A stretch of 64,000 nucleotides of DNA. Origin: JBBDJB01 sp040880125. GTDB taxonomy: Bacteria > Planctomycetota > Planctomycetia > Pirellulales > JBBDJB01. Below are positions 25,779 to 34,633 of the stretch, one piece after another (within the stretch, counting starts at the first letter, position 1; each line of letters opens with the position of its first letter). The stretch spans positions 1 through 64,000 of the forward strand of contig JBBDJB010000043.1 in assembly GCA_040880125.1 (NCBI GenBank). Direction: 5' to 3'. The position numbers were made by a program, and so were the translations under genes. The notes under the pieces are model-generated. The model did no database searches, was not told the origin of the DNA, and saw only the letters and a list, made by a program, of their open reading frames with translations.

Positions 25779-26957
25779 ATGAACGGCTCCACCGAACCGG
25801 ACCGATTGCACGGCCTCGACGAGCAGCTTCGCCAGTGGACCGACGCCGGCCTGCGCCGCCATCTGGCCGCGCGCGCAGGATCCCAAGGCCCGACGATCGT
25901 GCTCGACGGCCGGCCGCTGGTGAACTTCGGCGCGAACGACTATCTCGGGCTGGCCGCTGACGAGCGCGTCATCGCGGCGGCGGTGGAAAGTGTCCGGCAC
26001 GAAGGCTGGGGCAGCGGCGCTAGCCCCTTGGTGGCCGGACGTAGCGAGACGCATAGCGCCTTTGAGACCGACCTGGCCGAGTTCAAGGGCACCGAGGCGG
26101 CGCTGATCTTCGCCAGCGGGTACGCAGCCAATCTCGGCACCATTTCGGCGCTCACGTCCCAGGGCGATGCGATCTACAGCGACGAAAAGAACCACGCCAG
26201 CATCATCGACGGCTGCCGGCTCTCCGGCTCCGCAGTCCACGTCTATCCGCACCGCGACGTGGGCCGCTTGAATGAGCTGCTCCGCGAGTCGGCGCAGTAC
26301 CGCCGGCGACTGATCGTGACCGACGGGCTGTTCAGCATGGATGGCGACCTGGCGCCGCTGCCGGAACTGGCCGAGCTGGCGCGGCAATACGACTGCCTGT
26401 TGATGGTCGATGAAGCGCACTCCACCGGAGTATTCGGCCAGCATGGACGCGGCGTGAGCGAGCACTTCGGCATGCACGATCAGGTCGACGTCCACCTGGG
26501 CACCATGAGCAAAGCGCTCGGCTCGGCCGGCGGGTTCGTCTGCGGCCGTCGGACACTGGTCGAGTGGATTGCACAGCGGGCGCGCAGCTACGTCTTCTCG
26601 ACGGCACCCCCGGCGGCGGCCAGCGCGGCGGCCCTGGCGGCGCTCCAGATCGTCCGCGACGAGCCGCATCGCCGCAAAGAGTTGCTCACCCGATCGCGAA
26701 TGATCCGCCAGGCGATCGTCCAGCAGGGCTGGAGTGTCGGCCAGGGAGAGGGGCCGATCCTCCCGGTCTACGTCGGCCAGGCCGCTCGGGCGATGGAGCT
26801 GGCCGGGGCGATGGCGGATCGAGGGCTGTACGTGCCCGGCATCCGGCCGCCGTCGGTGCCCGAGGGAGAGTCGCTGCTGCGGATCAGCCTCTGCTACGGC
26901 CACACGCCGGCGATGGTCGAGCGGCTGCTGGCGGGTTTGGCGGAACTGGCCTGGTAG
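25779..26957 (+). CDS. bioF: 8-amino-7-oxononanoate synthase (BioF), PLP-dependent
   Basis: 392 residues. It condenses pimeloyl-thioester and alanine in biotin synthesis. Visible family marks: GANDYLGLA near the start, GSGASPLVAG, the EAHSTGVFGQHGRG stretch with PLP-binding Asp and His, and the PLP lysine in HLGTMSKALGSAGGF. The last block is ILPVYVG ... SLLRISLC. BioF and the related 2-amino-3-ketobutyrate ligase (Kbl) are close; the LGSAGGF and the C-terminal sequence fit BioF better. No other bio genes are adjacent. The ATG is close to the P1 palindrome and the GNAT gene. Confidence 0.85.
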   Translation: MNGSTEPDRLHGLDEQLRQWTDAGLRRHLAARAGSQGPTIVLDGRPLVNFGANDYLGLAADERVIAAAVESVRHEGWGSGASPLVAGRSETHSAFETDLAEFKGTEAALIFASGYAANLGTISALTSQGDAIYSDEKNHASIIDGCRLSGSAVHVYPHRDVGRLNELLRESAQYRRRLIVTDGLFSMDGDLAPLPELAELARQYDCLLMVDEAHSTGVFGQHGRGVSEHFGMHDQVDVHLGTMSKALGSAGGFVCGRRTLVEWIAQRARSYVFSTAPPAAASAAALAALQIVRDEPHRRKELLTRSRMIRQAIVQQGWSVGQGEGPILPVYVGQAARAMELAGAMADRGLYVPGIRPPSVPEGESLLRISLCYGHTPAMVERLLAGLAELAW

Positions 26958-27022
26958 CTGCGTGCGAGCCGTCTCGCACTGCGCGGTGTTCAATTCCCCA
27001 CCCCGCACCCCGGTCCCCAGCT

Positions 27023-27655
27023 ATGACCGAATTTCCGCTTTACCATCCGGCCGGGCGTGCGTCTCTTACAGGGGGCCGGACGGAAGCTGCCGGCGAACAG
27101 CAACGCCCAAGGGCGCAGGCACGGCGCGAGCCCTGGCCAGTGAATGATCTGCTGGAACATCACGCAGCCGCGGTTTTCCGGTTCGCGCTGCGGATGACCG
27201 GCGATCACCACGCCGCCGAGGACGTCGCGCAAGAGGCACTGCTCCGGGCGTGGCGAAAGCGAAGCGGACTGGACGATACACGCGCGACGCGAGCGTGGCT
27301 GCTGACGATCGCCGCCAACGTGTGGCGAGACCAGTTGCGGCGGGCCAAGTTGCGCCGCAGTGAATCGCTGCCGGCCGACGGACACGCTTCGCGGGAACCG
27401 TCGCCGCTGCGAACCGTGACCGCGCGGGATGAAGCCAGCCGAGCGGTGGCGCTCATGGACACGCTGCCGGCCCGACAGCGGGAAGTACTGTACCTGTTCA
27501 GTTGCGAAGGCTTGTCGCTGGAAGAGATCGCCGCGGTGCTGGCCACCAACCGGGACGCCGTGAAAGCCAACTTGCACCTCGCCCGCAAGCGGATGCGGAG
27601 CTTGTGGAGCAACGCGAAAAACGAAACGATCCGCACGAACCAGAAACGACCATGA
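27023..27655 (+). CDS. ECF-type RNA polymerase sigma factor
   Basis: 210 residues from the ATG at 27023. Sigma-2: LLEHHAAAVFRFALRMTGDHHAAEDVAQEALLRAWRKR with ATRAWLLTIAANVWRDQLRR. Sigma-4: MDTLPARQREVLYLFSCEGLSLEEIAAVLATNRDAVKANLHLARKRMRSLW. The first 40 residues are a basic, low-complexity extension. It is coupled to the anti-sigma gene by an ATGA overlap at 27652-27655 and followed by a secretin-N protein gene, forming a three-gene operon. Longer upstream open frame inside bioF is a shadow. Confidence 0.92.
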   Translation: MTEFPLYHPAGRASLTGGRTEAAGEQQRPRAQARREPWPVNDLLEHHAAAVFRFALRMTGDHHAAEDVAQEALLRAWRKRSGLDDTRATRAWLLTIAANVWRDQLRRAKLRRSESLPADGHASREPSPLRTVTARDEASRAVALMDTLPARQREVLYLFSCEGLSLEEIAAVLATNRDAVKANLHLARKRMRSLWSNAKNETIRTNQKRP

Positions 27656-28230
27656 ACGGCGACCTCTGCCAACTGTTGGACGACCACTTGACCGGTACGC
27701 TGCGGCGCGAAGACGCGAGCCGGTTTGCAGAGCACCTGCTTCAATGCGAAGACTGCCGGCAGGCGGTGGCCATGCAGGCAGAGCTCGACCGGCTGCTGTG
27801 CGACGGCGCGGACGAACAGCCCGGCGCGATGCTGCTCGCACGGATCGAGCGGCAGATTCGATTGTCACGTCGCCGGCGCTGGCTAGTGACCTCGAGCATG
27901 ACCGCGGCGGCCGTATTGCTCGTCGCGACGGCGGCCGTGGTATGGCAGGCCGGCGAGCGGCCGGAGGGAAATGTGCGCAGCGTCGTGCAACAGCCGCCCG
28001 TCGAACCGCAGGGGCAAATCGTCGATAGCGATACGCCGAAAACGGGCGAGACGGATGTCGAGCCTCCCGTTGAGCCGCGATCGCCGGTGATCGTTCAATT
28101 CGCTTCCGAAAGCCGGGTGATCGGGAAGCCGATTCCCACCCAAAGCCCCAACGTGAGCATCGTTTGGGTGTATCCGGAGTACGTGAGTCACGACGAGCAA
28201 GAACCGACCGAAGCGCCACCGCTTCCTTAA
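27652..28230 (+). CDS. Zinc-type (zf-HC2) membrane anti-sigma factor
   Basis: 192 residues. The N-terminal zinc-binding anti-sigma domain has HLLQCEDC (H-x3-C-x2-C) preceded by Cys in DLCQLLDD. A membrane helix follows (TSSMTAAAVLLVATAAVVW, about 78-97), then a Pro-rich linker and a short outside domain. The start ATG overlaps the sigma stop codon (ATGA), so stoichiometric translation is likely. It should hold the upstream ECF sigma inactive until an envelope signal. Confidence 0.87.
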   Translation: MNGDLCQLLDDHLTGTLRREDASRFAEHLLQCEDCRQAVAMQAELDRLLCDGADEQPGAMLLARIERQIRLSRRRRWLVTSSMTAAAVLLVATAAVVWQAGERPEGNVRSVVQQPPVEPQGQIVDSDTPKTGETDVEPPVEPRSPVIVQFASESRVIGKPIPTQSPNVSIVWVYPEYVSHDEQEPTEAPPLP

Positions 28231-28246
28231 TCTCAGGAGACGATCG

Positions 28247-29578
28247 ATGTTGAAGCCGATGCACTTTTCCACCGCGCTGCGGCGGGTAAACGGTTCGTTT
28301 TTGGCGGTAATGCTGCTGGTGGGGCTGATCTGTACGCCGCTGGCGTTCGGCCAGCAGGACGCCGCGCAGGACAGGCCAGCGTCCCCTGCCGTCGAACGTT
28401 ATCTCGCACCGGCGCAGACCGCACGTCAGGACGCGACCAGAGCCAGAGACGTCGAAGAGCGCGTGCCCGTTGAACAGCTGGATTCGGAGCAGACGAAGGC
28501 GATCTTTGAAGTCCTGTCGACACTGTACAGTCAGCGTGGCCGCGATGCCAACCTCGCGTTCCAATATCAGGGCGGCACGAACACGCTCACTCTGCGCGGC
28601 GGAAAGGAGGAAGTGGAAACGGCGACGAAAGTAATCTCGCAATTGGAGAAATTGCTGGCTCCGGCGGAAAAGCAGGTGAAGGTGTTCCAACTTCAGAACG
28701 CCAGCGCGAATGCATTGGCGCAATCGATTGCGGTACTCTTTGACGATGGTCGAAGAATCCGATTCTCAGTCGATTCTCGCGCCAATGCCGTTATCGTGAT
28801 GGGGGCGGAGGAAGACCTGGCCGTTGTGGAAGCACTCATTTCTCGACTCGATGCGGCAGCCCACAAAGACGCTTCTGAATTGAGGCAACCCCAAATCTTC
28901 GGTTTGAAGAATTCTCCTGCTGAAAAAGTCGCCAATACTATTAGAGAGGTGTTTAAGGCAGAGAAAAATGAATCGGTCAGGTCGATCGAGGTTACCGTTT
29001 TGCCACCGCAGAACGCACTCGTTGTCCGAGCACGGAGCGACGTGCTGAAAGAGGTTCAACAACTCATCGAGCGTCTCGATCAACCATCGAGCGGGCGCGC
29101 TGATGGAGCCGCCAGCCCAACCTTGCAGGTTCGCATCATCTGGCTGGCCAGCGGCGAGTCGTCCGACGAGTCCGGCAAACTGCCGCCGAACATGGAGAGC
29201 GTCGCCCAAGAACTGGAGAAGCTGGGAATTAGTAATCTCCACACCGTGGGACAGGCGGTCGTCAAGTCGCTGCCGGAGCAGCAGTTCGCCTTGACGGTTC
29301 GGTCCAGCCTGCAGGAGAAACCGGTCGAGCTGCGCGTGCAAGGTTCCATCGAAATGGAATCGGAGGAACCGATGGTTCAATTGCAGCTCCAGGGCAACAT
29401 CAACGAGCCATCTCGGCAGCAGGGAGGGTATGGGAGTGCCCAACAGTCCCTGGTGAACGTCAACTCCACGATTCAGGCTCCCATGGGCCACTTCGTGGTA
29501 CTGGGCGTCACGCCGACCGATCTGGCTCCGGACGCCAAGCTGACCTCGATCTTTGTCCTGCAAATCACCGGACAGTAG
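28247..29578 (+). CDS. Exported protein with two secretin N (NolW-like) domains
   Basis: 443 residues, 16 bp after the anti-sigma gene. A signal peptide (FLAVMLLVGLICTPLAFGQ) precedes a disordered region; then two secretin_N-type modules: VKVFQLQNASANALAQSIAVLF ... IRFSVDSRANAVIVMGAEEDLAVVEALISRLD and PQIFGLKNSPAEKVANTIREVF ... VLPPQNALVVRARSDVLKEVQQLIERLD. No beta-barrel secretin domain follows; a beta-rich C-terminal part ends LTSIFVLQITGQ. So it is a periplasmic ring-type N-domain protein, not a pore. Its position in an ECF operon suggests the sigma factor senses or controls a secretion-like envelope structure. Confidence 0.82.
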   Translation: MLKPMHFSTALRRVNGSFLAVMLLVGLICTPLAFGQQDAAQDRPASPAVERYLAPAQTARQDATRARDVEERVPVEQLDSEQTKAIFEVLSTLYSQRGRDANLAFQYQGGTNTLTLRGGKEEVETATKVISQLEKLLAPAEKQVKVFQLQNASANALAQSIAVLFDDGRRIRFSVDSRANAVIVMGAEEDLAVVEALISRLDAAAHKDASELRQPQIFGLKNSPAEKVANTIREVFKAEKNESVRSIEVTVLPPQNALVVRARSDVLKEVQQLIERLDQPSSGRADGAASPTLQVRIIWLASGESSDESGKLPPNMESVAQELEKLGISNLHTVGQAVVKSLPEQQFALTVRSSLQEKPVELRVQGSIEMESEEPMVQLQLQGNINEPSRQQGGYGSAQQSLVNVNSTIQAPMGHFVVLGVTPTDLAPDAKLTSIFVLQITGQ

Positions 29579-29606
29579 GGGCTGGGCCGAAAACCGCCTG
29601 CTGCCC

Positions 29607-29636
29607 TTGGCGGCGGCTTTTCGCACCGGGTATAAT
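29607..29636 (+). promoter_or_regulatory. Predicted sigma-70 promoter upstream of the small basic gene
   Basis: TTGGCG at 29607-29612 and TATAAT at 29631-29636, spacer 18 bp. The next gene is the 29-codon basic protein at 29757. Confidence 0.55.
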
Positions 29637-29756
29637 ACGAGGCTCGCGGCAGGGCCACGCTTGCCAGGGTGAGATTCCCCGGACGGCGGTGGTCGTGCCG
29701 CGGCTCGTATTGTATCCATTCCATTCAGCGCGACGTTCGCATCGACGGAGACCAAC

Positions 29757-29846
29757 TTGGGAACGAAGAAATCGGGCAAGGGTCGGCGGAAGCAGGGGCG
29801 AAAAAAGCGCCGCATGCGCGCGAAGATCCGCCATCGCAAGAAATAG
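29757..29846 (+). CDS. Very short, highly basic protein, AURKAIP1/COX24 (mS38)-like
   Basis: 29 residues from a TTG start at 29757, with GGAG six nucleotides upstream and a promoter-like TTGGCG/TATAAT farther up. It is almost entirely Lys/Arg/Gly: GTKKSGKGRRKQGRKKRR then MRAKIRHRKK and a TAG stop. The C-terminal RRMRAKIRHRKK pattern resembles the mS38 (AURKAIP1/COX24) tail, a small protein that contacts the ribosomal small subunit; bacterial planctomycete members are of this size. Its length is below usual gene-finder limits. The strong composition and good initiation context favour a real gene; the ribosomal role is an analogy. Confidence 0.65.
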   Translation: MGTKKSGKGRRKQGRKKRRMRAKIRHRKK

Positions 29847-30111
29847 ACCCTCGCGGCGCACGTTCACCCGCGCCCTCCCGCCGCAGCTTGGCGGCGAGTT
29901 TCTCCCATCGCACCGCGCGAGGCGTCGCTCCGCCTCGCCAGCGCCGACGTTGGCGCCTGCGCGCCCGTGGCGCCACCGGTAGTTGAACTCGCGAGAGTTT
30001 AGACGCGGCAGTGAACTTCGCCGCCGGTCGAGTTCTCGCCAGCCCGGCTCCCCCGGAGGCCCGTGCTTCGGCCCGGTTTTCCTAGCCCGCAGGCGGCCCT
30101 GGACTTCTGCG

Positions 30112-30117
30112 TATAAT
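30112..30117 (+). promoter_or_regulatory. Possible -10 box upstream of the acylase gene
   Basis: TATAAT about 200 bp before the acylase start at 30320; no good -35 hexamer seen. The region 29847-30319 has no other gene. Confidence 0.35.
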
Positions 30118-30319
30118 AGAACGCAGGAGGCGGTGGGACCGCCATTCGGCCGGTCCGCGGGAGCACCCCGGGCACAAGCTCCCAGCGGCACTTCTTTTCC
30201 GCCGTTTTCCCGGATGTTGGATGCTCTCGGCTCCGCCGCCCCGCGCGATGCGGAAGCGGCGTAAACTACATTTATCTGGGCACTGTCGACCTTCAATCGG
30301 CGACCTTCAATTGGCGACC

Positions 30320-32533
30320 ATGGAAGCGATCATCCCCAAGAATGCCCGCCGCAAGTTCACCGCCGTGCGCGATGAGGCGGGCGTGCCGCACATCGAAGCC
30401 GGCTCGTGGCGCGAAGCCCTCTATGCGCTGGGGTACGTGCATGCCCTGGATCGTCCGACCCAGATGCTCTTCGGCCGGGCTGTCGCCAGCGGACGCAGCG
30501 CCGAACAGATCGCCGCCACCGATCAGCTCCTGGAGACCGACCGCTTCTTTCGCCGCGTCGGACTATACCGAAACCTGCAGGACGAAGTCGATCAGATCGA
30601 TCACGAGCTATTCGACCAGCTCACGTTCTACTGCGAAGGCGTCAACCACGGTTTGAAGGACTCGGGCCGTTCGCTGCCGATGTGGGCCACCGGCTTTCGC
30701 CCGCAGCCGTGGAACCAGCACGCCGTGCTGTTGATCGGCAAGCTGCTGAGCTTCGGCGGCCTGGCAATCGGTCAGCAGGAGAACGAGCGGCTGTTGCTGG
30801 AGCTGATCCAGCTCGGCGTGGATGAAGCCCGCATGAAGGAGCTGTTCTTCCCGCACCTGGAGTCGGTCGACTTCGAGCTGCTCAAGCAGATCAAGATCAC
30901 CCGGCAGCTTTCGGACGAAGCGTTGGAACTGATCAGCGACCTGCCGCGTCTGGCCGGCAGTAACGCCTGGGCGGTGGCTCCGTGGCGGAGCGCAACGGGG
31001 CACGCGCTGCTGGCCTCCGATCCGCACCTGGAGGTGAACCGCCTGCCGGCCATCTGGTACGAGGTCGTGCTTCACTGGCAGGACGAGTACGTGATGGGGG
31101 CGACTCTGCCGGGCTGCCCGCTGTTCGCCGTCGCACGCACCAGCCGGCTGGCCTGGGGCGTGACGTATCTGAAGGGCGACACGAGCGACTACTTCATTGA
31201 AGATTGCCGCCAGGGCGACGAAGGCGGATGGCAATATCGCCGCGACGATCGCTGGCACGACTTCCGCCTTCGCGAGGAGATCATCCTGCAAAAGGGGACC
31301 GTGCCGGAGACGATGCGGGTTTACGAGAACGACCAGGGGACGCTGGTCGGCGACCCCGAAGACGAAGGGCCGGGCTATTACTTGTCGGCCTCTTGGGTCG
31401 GCGACCAGGGCGGCGCGAGCCGGGCGATTGGCACCTGGATCGATCTGCCGGCCATGAACGACGCCGCCTCGGCGATGGAGATGGTTCGCGAGTGCCCGTA
31501 TCCGTCGCTGGTGTGGATGTTCACCGACTGCGACGGCCACATCGGCATGCAGGCAGGCGGCTGGTTCCCCAAGCGACCGGAGACGCACACCGGGCTATTG
31601 CCGCTACCGGCGTGGGATGCGGACAACCACTGGCGCGGCCGGCTCTCCAGCCGCGTGCTGCCGGGCGTTTACGATCCGCCCGAGGGTTTTCTCGCGTCGG
31701 CCAACGAGAACATCAATCCGCCCGGCGGACCGGACCTGACCACACTCACGCTGCCGGACTATCGTAAGCGGCGGATCGTCGAGCGGCTCGAAGAGTTGCC
31801 CTCGGCCACGGTAGAGGACATGCAGGCGCTGCAATACGACGTGGTGAGCCTGCACGCGCGGGAATTGCTGCCGATCTTTCTGCCGCACATGCCCGAGAGC
31901 GAGCAGAAGACGCGGCTGGCGAACTGGGACTTCCGCTACACGCCCGAAAGCCGCGAGGCCGCATTGTTTCAGCATCTCTACCGCAACGTGGTGCTGGAGA
32001 TATTCGGACATGAGGAAGGGATCGGCTGGCTGCGGATGTTGTACATCTGCACGCGGGCCGGCTACTCGACAATGGTGCTCACCTGCGTCGACAAGCTGCT
32101 GAAGCGCGAGCATTCGCTGTGGTGGGCCAAGCGCACCAAGGCGGCGCTGATCCACAAGGCGGCGGTGCGGCTGGCCGAAGAGAAGGACGCACCGTGGTCG
32201 GAGGTCAACGCGTTTCACTTTACCAATCGCTTCTTCGAGGGGCGGCGGGTGGGCCGCGTGTTGGGATTCAACACGCCCCGCATGGCCATGCCCGGCTGCC
32301 ATGCGACGCCGTTTCAAGGCCACCTGCTCACCACCGCCACGCGCGAGACGAGCTTCGCCCCGTCGTATCACTTCGTGACCGACATGGGCACCGACGAGAT
32401 CTGGACGAACCTGCCCGGCGGCCCGAGCGAGAGCCGCTTTTCTCGCTATTACAAGAACGACATCGCCAATTGGGCGAGCGGCGTCTACAAGCGCGTCACG
32501 CCGCATCCCGATCCGATCCGCGCGGTGCTGTGA
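30320..32533 (+). CDS. Penicillin acylase family (Ntn) hydrolase without signal peptide
   Basis: 737 residues from the ATG at 30320 (MEAIIPKNARRKF). The alpha-chain starts with VRDEAGVPHIEA and YALGYVHALDRPTQM, as in S45 enzymes. The autoprocessing site is GSNAWAV, whose Ser would become the N-terminal nucleophile of the beta chain. Downstream, LASDPHLEVNRLPAIWYEV and WGVTYLKGDTSDYF are conserved blocks. S45 enzymes usually have a periplasmic signal; none is seen here, even with the in-frame extension to 30221. Substrates may be N-acyl amino acids, acyl-homoserine lactones or penicillins; unknown. A tandem CGACCTTCAAT-type repeat just before the ATG is a minor local duplication. Confidence 0.85.
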   Translation: MEAIIPKNARRKFTAVRDEAGVPHIEAGSWREALYALGYVHALDRPTQMLFGRAVASGRSAEQIAATDQLLETDRFFRRVGLYRNLQDEVDQIDHELFDQLTFYCEGVNHGLKDSGRSLPMWATGFRPQPWNQHAVLLIGKLLSFGGLAIGQQENERLLLELIQLGVDEARMKELFFPHLESVDFELLKQIKITRQLSDEALELISDLPRLAGSNAWAVAPWRSATGHALLASDPHLEVNRLPAIWYEVVLHWQDEYVMGATLPGCPLFAVARTSRLAWGVTYLKGDTSDYFIEDCRQGDEGGWQYRRDDRWHDFRLREEIILQKGTVPETMRVYENDQGTLVGDPEDEGPGYYLSASWVGDQGGASRAIGTWIDLPAMNDAASAMEMVRECPYPSLVWMFTDCDGHIGMQAGGWFPKRPETHTGLLPLPAWDADNHWRGRLSSRVLPGVYDPPEGFLASANENINPPGGPDLTTLTLPDYRKRRIVERLEELPSATVEDMQALQYDVVSLHARELLPIFLPHMPESEQKTRLANWDFRYTPESREAALFQHLYRNVVLEIFGHEEGIGWLRMLYICTRAGYSTMVLTCVDKLLKREHSLWWAKRTKAALIHKAAVRLAEEKDAPWSEVNAFHFTNRFFEGRRVGRVLGFNTPRMAMPGCHATPFQGHLLTTATRETSFAPSYHFVTDMGTDEIWTNLPGGPSESRFSRYYKNDIANWASGVYKRVTPHPDPIRAVL

Positions 32534-32542
32534 GCTGTGCGT

Positions 32543-32570
32543 GTAGCTGAATTTGTGAGAAATCAGCTAC
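32543..32570. repeat. GTAGCTGAATTC-family palindrome (P3)
   Basis: GTAGCTGAATTTGTGAG followed by AAATCAGCTAC, next to a P1 palindrome, in a convergent gap of under 100 bp. Looks suited to act as a bidirectional terminator hairpin. Confidence 0.7.
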
Positions 32571-32573
32571 CTA

Positions 32574-32600
32574 GGCACAGACACGAATGTCTGTGCCACC
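32574..32600. repeat. Dispersed 24-bp palindrome, family P1
   Basis: GGCACAGACA, CGAA, TGTCTGTGCC plus ACC. Confidence 0.8.
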
Positions 32601-32627
32601 GTGCCAGTTCCATCGCGTCGCCCGGGG

Positions 32628-33950
32628 CTACTCGTGCCGCAGAGCTTCGATCGGATCCATGCGGGCGGCACGGCGGGCGGGGTAGAGGCCAAAGATCACT
32701 CCCACCGCCACGGAGATGCCGAACGCCAGCGGAATCGACCATGGCACGATCACCGGCGTCACCTCGCGAATCACGTCCGGCAGGTCCCGCATCACCTCTG
32801 GAAACGCGGAGCTCAACAGGCTGCGCGCCCAGACGGTAATCGGCCGGCAGGTCAATCCGCCCAAGATGCCGAACACGCCGCCTAGCACGGAGAGCGCGAT
32901 CGTCTCCGCCAGAAACTGCCGGGTGATGTCACGACGCTTGGCACCCAGCGCGCGGCGAATACCGATCTCCCGCGTGCGCTCGGTCACGGTGGCCAACATG
33001 ATATTCATGATGCCGATGCCGCCCACGGCCAGCGAGATCGCGGCGATCATGCCAAGAAATACGATGAACATCAGCCGCGTGGTCTCGGCTTGCTTGAGCA
33101 GCTCCAGCGGCACCGTCACGGCGAAGTCGGGTAGCTCGTGATATCGCTCCAGCGTGTCCCGCAAAACGTCGGAGGTCGGCACCACGTTATCCACGTGATT
33201 GACCCGCAAAGTGATCTGGCTGATTTCGACGATCTCGCCCTCGAAGCTGCCTGCCCGGGTAGTGACGACCAGATCGCCAATTCTGCGCCACAATGTCGAG
33301 ATCGGAATGTAGACGTCGCTGGAGAAATCCTGCGCGGCGAACGACCCGCCGATGCCGGCCGACGCGCCCCGCGGCTTCATGATTCCGACCACGACGTAAA
33401 ACGCGTCGTCGACCTGGATCGCCTTGCCCAGCGGTTCCTCGAAAGGGAACAGCCGCTGGGCCGTTTCGGCCGCCAGCACGCAGTGGTTCTTTTCGTCGCG
33501 GACGTCCGCATCGCTGATGAAGTGGCCGCGGTCGACTTCCAACCGCGTGACGTCTGCATAGGCCGGCGTGCAGCCAACCAGGCGGCCATCGACCAGCCGC
33601 GTCTTATAGCGAAACTGCCGGCGCAGCTCGCGAATTGGCAGCGCCCGCTCGATTGTCGGAATCGTCGAGACGATCCGATCGAAGTCGTCCCGCGTCAGGC
33701 CATACATCACCGGACCGCTCTGCGAAGGCAGCGCCTCGTTGGGTGGCTTGCGCGACCGGACGATGACGTTGTCGGCGCCCAGGCTGGCGATCTGCTCCTG
33801 GGCCTTGAGGCTGATGCCCTCGCCAATTGCCAGCAGCCAGACCACACTGGCCACTCCCATGAAGATACCCAGCACCGTCAGCATGGAGCGGAGCGGGTGG
33901 AGCATCATGCTCTTGATGCCGAGTTGCCACGTCCGCAGCCAGATGCTCAT
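32628..33950 (-). CDS. MacB/FtsX-type ABC transporter permease
   Basis: 440 residues. One N-terminal helix (MLTVLGIFMGVASVVWLLAIGEG), a large outside MacB-PCD domain (EQIASLGADNVIVRSR ...), and three C-terminal helices (LMFIVFLGMIAAISLAVGGIGIMNIML; FLAETIALSVLGGVFGILGGL; IVPWSIPLAFGISVAVGVIFGLYP). The conserved VTERTREIGIRRALGAKRRDI coupling motif is present. The start overlaps the ATPase gene stop (ATGA). With the ATPase and adaptor it should form a tripartite exporter of the MacAB or lipoprotein-release type. Confidence 0.93.
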   Translation of the reverse strand: MSIWLRTWQLGIKSMMLHPLRSMLTVLGIFMGVASVVWLLAIGEGISLKAQEQIASLGADNVIVRSRKPPNEALPSQSGPVMYGLTRDDFDRIVSTIPTIERALPIRELRRQFRYKTRLVDGRLVGCTPAYADVTRLEVDRGHFISDADVRDEKNHCVLAAETAQRLFPFEEPLGKAIQVDDAFYVVVGIMKPRGASAGIGGSFAAQDFSSDVYIPISTLWRRIGDLVVTTRAGSFEGEIVEISQITLRVNHVDNVVPTSDVLRDTLERYHELPDFAVTVPLELLKQAETTRLMFIVFLGMIAAISLAVGGIGIMNIMLATVTERTREIGIRRALGAKRRDITRQFLAETIALSVLGGVFGILGGLTCRPITVWARSLLSSAFPEVMRDLPDVIREVTPVIVPWSIPLAFGISVAVGVIFGLYPARRAARMDPIEALRHE

Positions 33951-34633
33951 GAGTGCCGCTTGTCCGTTTGGATCAGCCCGTCTCGCAGCATGATGGAACG
34001 CTTGGTGTGCCGGGCGACTTCATCTTCGTGCGTTACGAGGATGATGGTGCGACCCTCTTCGTTGAGCCGGCCCAGCAGATCGAGAATCTCCTCGGTGGTC
34101 ACCGAGTCGAGGTTTCCCGTCGGCTCGTCCGCGAGGATGAACCGCGGGTCGTTGACCAGGCTGCGGGCGATGGCGACTCGCTGCTGCTGGCCGCCGGAGA
34201 GCTGCGTGGGGCGATGCCGCAGCCGGTCGCCCAGGCCCACCATGGCCGCCAGGTCAATGCAACGTTGGCGGTCAGCCGGCGTGATGCGGCCCTGGTAGTA
34301 CAGCGGAACTTCGATGTTTTCCACCACGGTGAGCTGCGGAATAAGATTGTACGACTGGAAGACGAATCCGATCCGCGAGGCCCGCGTGGTGGACAGCTCG
34401 TCGTCGGTCATTTGGGCTACGTCATCGCCGCCCAGCATGAAGCGGCCCGCGCTCGGCCGGTCGAGACAGCCCAGCAAGTTGAGCAGCGTGCTCTTGCCAG
34501 ATCCCGAAGGCCCCATGATCGAGATGTAGTCTCCCTCGGGCACGTCGAACGAAACGCCGCGCAGGGCGTGCACGGTCTCGCTGGCCAGCACGTAGTCCTT
34601 GCGCAGATCGTCGATTTCCGCGGCCAATCTCAT
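33947..34633 (-). CDS. ABC transporter ATP-binding protein (MacB/LolD-like)
   Basis: 228 residues. Walker A GPSGSGKST, signature LSGGQQQRVAIARSL, Walker B FILADEPTGNLD, and the H-loop VTHEDE are intact; the Q-loop is FVFQSYNLI. It hydrolyses ATP to drive the FtsX-type permease downstream. It overlaps both neighbours by 4 nt, so adaptor, ATPase and permease are one operon. Confidence 0.95.
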   Translation of the reverse strand: MRLAAEIDDLRKDYVLASETVHALRGVSFDVPEGDYISIMGPSGSGKSTLLNLLGCLDRPSAGRFMLGGDDVAQMTDDELSTTRASRIGFVFQSYNLIPQLTVVENIEVPLYYQGRITPADRQRCIDLAAMVGLGDRLRHRPTQLSGGQQQRVAIARSLVNDPRFILADEPTGNLDSVTTEEILDLLGRLNEEGRTIILVTHEDEVARHTKRSIMLRDGLIQTDKRHS

